Under the pieces are notes generated by a model that did no database searches, was not told the origin of the DNA, and worked only from the letters and a program-made list of their open reading frames with translations. The position numbers were made by a program, and so were the translations under genes. 64,000 bases of DNA from UBA826 sp045564655 (GTDB taxonomy: Bacteria > Chloroflexota > Dehalococcoidia > Lucifugimonadales > UBA826), in NCBI GenBank assembly GCA_045564655.1, contig JBJLGX010000008.1:1-64000 (forward strand), read 5' to 3'. Positions 61,868-64,000 of the stretch are shown here, one piece after another (the first letter of the stretch is position 1; the number at the start of each line of letters is the position of its first letter).

Positions 61868-63541
61868 ATGCAAAGTCATGATGTTCTAATTATAGGTGCA
61901 GGATTAGCTGGTATGCGCGCCGCATTAACAGCAACCGAACAAGGCGTAGATGTCGCTGTAGTTTCAAAAGTGCATCCAGTTCGCAGTCATTCAAATGCTG
62001 CTCAAGGCGGAATCAACGCAGCATTAACAGATAGGGGTGATGATTGGAGAGATCACGCATACGACACAATAAAAGGAAGTGATTATTTAGCCGATCAAGA
62101 TGCAGTTGAAGTAATGTGCCAAGAAGCTGGATCTGAGGTCATATCCATGGAACACATGGGGGCAATATTTAATAGGGATGAAGAAGGTAAATTAGGGACT
62201 AGAAGTTTTGGGGGACAAAGAGAAGCCCGAACATTCTTTGTAGCCGATTTCACAGGACAAGCACTTCTTCATGTTTTATATGAACAAATAGTTAAAGCCG
62301 GTGTACGAATTTATGAAGAATGGTTCGTAGTTTCATTAATAACTGAAGAAGGTAAATGTTGTGGGGCTGTATTGATGGAAATAAGTTCTGGCCATATTGA
62401 AGTAGTCAGAGCAAAAACAGTGATACTTGCTGCTGGTGGATTAGGAAGAGTATTTGAACCTAGCACTAACGCTTTAATTTGTACTGGAGATGGAATGGGC
62501 TTAGCTTATAGAATAGGTGCGCCTCTAATGGATATGGAAATGGTCCAGTACCATCCTACAACCTTAAAAGGAAGTGGAGCCTTACTAAGTGAAGCTGCTA
62601 GAGGAGAAGGAGCATATTTACTTAATTCTGAGGGAGACCGATTTATGCTTAAATACGCTCCTGAATTTAAAGAATTAGCTTCAAGGGATGTAGTTTCTAG
62701 ATGTGAACAGACTGAGATAAATGAAGGAAGAGGCATCGATGGATGTGTGTTATTAGATGTTACTCACTTAGGAGAGAAATTAATCCATGAAAGGTTAGGG
62801 CAAATAAGAGAACTCGGAATAGACTTTGCAAACGTAGATATGATTAAAGAGCCTGTACCGGTAAGACCAGGTATGCACTATATAATGGGAGGAGTAAAAG
62901 CCGATGTTGATGGATTGACTCCTGTCCCAGGATTATATGCAGCAGGAGAAGTCGCTTGTGTTAGCGTACATGGAGGAAATAGGTTAGGAGCAAACTCATT
63001 ACTAGATACATTAGTATTTGGGAGAAGATCGGGGCTACATGCAGCTGAGGCATCAAAAACGACAACTCATGCTAATTTAAATGATTCGTATGCTGATGAG
63101 ATTAAAAGTCATTTAGAATCATTATTAAGTAACCCTAAGAATGAAACATTTGGACAACTCAGGACAGACCTTGGCGAGACTATGAATAAAAATCTTGCAG
63201 TATACCGAAATGAATCTGGCATGAAAGAAGCAATAACCAAAATTGCTGAAATACGAGAAAGATACAAAAAAGTACACGTACATGATAAGACAAAAACTTT
63301 CAACACAAACCTCATGTTTACTATAGAAATGGGATTCATGATAGATTGTGCCGAAACCATTGCAGTAAGTGCTCTAGAAAGGCCTGAAAGCCGGGGAGCC
63401 CATACCAGAGAAGATATGCCTGACAGAGATGACGAGAATTGGTTAAAGCATATTTTGGTAACAAAGGACAACGAATCTCACAAAATAACATATAAAGATA
63501 TTGTAATAACAGATTGGGAACCGCAAATAAGACAATATTAA
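61868..63541 (+). CDS. sdhA: Succinate dehydrogenase / fumarate reductase flavoprotein subunit
   Basis: 557 residues from ATG 61868. An open frame reaches back to 61628, but it crosses the divergent T-box promoter and lacks homology; the Rossmann strand HDVLIIGAGLAGMRAAL should be near the N-terminus. FAD is attached at His41 in RSHSNAAQGGINAAL. Substrate site: QYHPTTLKGSG, SEAARGEGAYLLN, RDVVSRCEQTE, GMHYIMGGVKADVDG, and HGGNRLGANSLLDTLVFG. It oxidises succinate to fumarate, or the reverse. A possible promoter TTGTTA (61805-61810), 17 bases, TATCGT (61828-61833) precedes it. sdhB follows after 32 bases. No membrane subunit genes (sdhCD) are upstream; they may lie elsewhere. Confidence 0.95.
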   Translation: MQSHDVLIIGAGLAGMRAALTATEQGVDVAVVSKVHPVRSHSNAAQGGINAALTDRGDDWRDHAYDTIKGSDYLADQDAVEVMCQEAGSEVISMEHMGAIFNRDEEGKLGTRSFGGQREARTFFVADFTGQALLHVLYEQIVKAGVRIYEEWFVVSLITEEGKCCGAVLMEISSGHIEVVRAKTVILAAGGLGRVFEPSTNALICTGDGMGLAYRIGAPLMDMEMVQYHPTTLKGSGALLSEAARGEGAYLLNSEGDRFMLKYAPEFKELASRDVVSRCEQTEINEGRGIDGCVLLDVTHLGEKLIHERLGQIRELGIDFANVDMIKEPVPVRPGMHYIMGGVKADVDGLTPVPGLYAAGEVACVSVHGGNRLGANSLLDTLVFGRRSGLHAAEASKTTTHANLNDSYADEIKSHLESLLSNPKNETFGQLRTDLGETMNKNLAVYRNESGMKEAITKIAEIRERYKKVHVHDKTKTFNTNLMFTIEMGFMIDCAETIAVSALERPESRGAHTREDMPDRDDENWLKHILVTKDNESHKITYKDIVITDWEPQIRQY

Positions 63542-63573
63542 ACCCAACTATTGAGCGTACGTTAGGAGCCTAC

Positions 63574-64000
63574 ATGGAAGTTAAATTCAGTATTAGAAGG
63601 TACAACCCAGAATCAACAAATGCTGTTTCTCATTTTCAAGAATACCAACTAGATATGACAAATGCGTCAACAGTTTTAGATGGTCTAATTGAAATACGAG
63701 AAGAGGTAGACGGAACTCTAAGCTTAAGGTGCTCATGTAGAAGTGCTATCTGCGGATCTTGTGCAATGAGAATTAATGGGCAGGCTGGGTTAGCTTGTAA
63801 CACAAAAATAATCGACGTATTACCAAAAGATGGATCTCCTATAATAATTGAACCAGCTGGAAACCTACCTTTAATAAAAGACCTAATAGTTGATTTTGAA
63901 CCATTCTGGGAAAAAGTTAGAGCAGTTGACCCTTGGTTAAAACCTGAAGGTGAAGAACCTGAAGGTGAATACTTGGCACCTAACGAAGATATGCTTCATC
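63574..64000 (+). CDS. sdhB: Succinate dehydrogenase / fumarate reductase iron-sulfur subunit, 3'-truncated by the window
   Basis: 142 codons are present before the right edge. SD TAGGAG sits seven bases before ATG 63574. The N-terminal ferredoxin domain holds 2Fe-2S ligands in RCSCRSAICGSCAMRI and the fourth in GLACN. PLIKDLIVDFEPFWEKVRAV is the family linker ahead of the helical 4Fe-4S/3Fe-4S domain, which is outside the window. It passes electrons from SdhA to the membrane quinone site. Confidence 0.94.
   Translation, partial: MEVKFSIRRYNPESTNAVSHFQEYQLDMTNASTVLDGLIEIREEVDGTLSLRCSCRSAICGSCAMRINGQAGLACNTKIIDVLPKDGSPIIIEPAGNLPLIKDLIVDFEPFWEKVRAVDPWLKPEGEEPEGEYLAPNEDMLH

Noticed and set aside
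1..64000. tRNA, rRNA, CRISPR arrays, insertion sequences or prophage
   Set aside because: No cloverleaf with CCA-proximal acceptor stem, no regularly spaced repeats, no transposase or integrase-like protein was found in any frame.

Overview
The window is a gene-dense, AT-rich (about one-third G+C by eye) bacterial chromosome segment. It holds 50 protein-coding genes, one riboswitch-type leader, no rRNA or tRNA that I can see, and no transposon, phage or CRISPR. The best taxonomic clue is the adjacent pair at 34477-38732: a Chlor_Arch_YYY/DUF2298 membrane protein followed by an Agl23-like (TIGR03663-type) membrane protein, a pair typical of Chloroflexota and some archaea. With the low G+C, tight packing, AcuI-type reductase and paired glutamine synthetases, I infer a streamlined, probably marine Chloroflexota (Dehalococcoidia/SAR202-like). 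That placement is inference, not proof.

Layout. 1-9658: central carbon metabolism (carboxyltransferase subunits, biotin-dependent oxaloacetate/pyruvate carboxyltransferase, malate dehydrogenase, enolase, GAPDH), then PLP synthase pdxST and an AAA/R3H ATPase. 9648-15922: thymidylate kinase, a CpsB-like PHP phosphatase, a tandem GNAT next to a MshA-like glycosyltransferase, a FemAB/CelD-like acyltransferase, folE and thrC. 16089-20343: glyA, a TPP enzyme, RNase III and a DsbA-like thiol oxidoreductase with an in-frame TGA at its redox-active position. 20526-29473: nitrogen assimilation (two glutamine synthetases, gltB, gltD). 29578-34459: AcuI-like reductase, amidohydrolase, zinc-ribbon protein, sortase, LysR regulator, ftsY. 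34477-40041: three genes for surface-glycan or lipid-linked sugar chemistry. 40158-45905: a NuoE-NuoF-NuoG-like NADH-oxidising module plus a ferredoxin-NADP reductase-like protein. 45961-54440: mutS, aroE, family-4 uracil-DNA glycosylase, ftsK, fused accDA. 54447-61720: an ilvB-ilvH-ilvC-leuA-leuC-leuD operon on the minus strand behind a leucine-specific T-box leader. 61868-64000: sdhA and the start of sdhB.

How the genes work together: the first cluster could link methylmalonyl-CoA/propionyl-CoA to oxaloacetate and malate, and sdhAB closes the same C4 branch. GS/GOGAT supplies nitrogen. The T-box ties the whole branched-chain amino-acid operon to the charging of one leucine tRNA.

Most notable: (1) the DsbA-like gene at 19717-20343, which reads as a selenoprotein with Sec14 and a SECIS-like hairpin at the right distance; (2) the leucine T-box; (3) a NuoG/FdhA-like subunit with the FDH fold but without the FDH catalytic Cys/Sec-His; (4) adjacent 12S- and 5S-like subunits suggesting a transcarboxylase. 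Frame disruptions in mdh, eno and the nuoG-like gene look like base-call errors and warn that single-base claims here need raw-read support.
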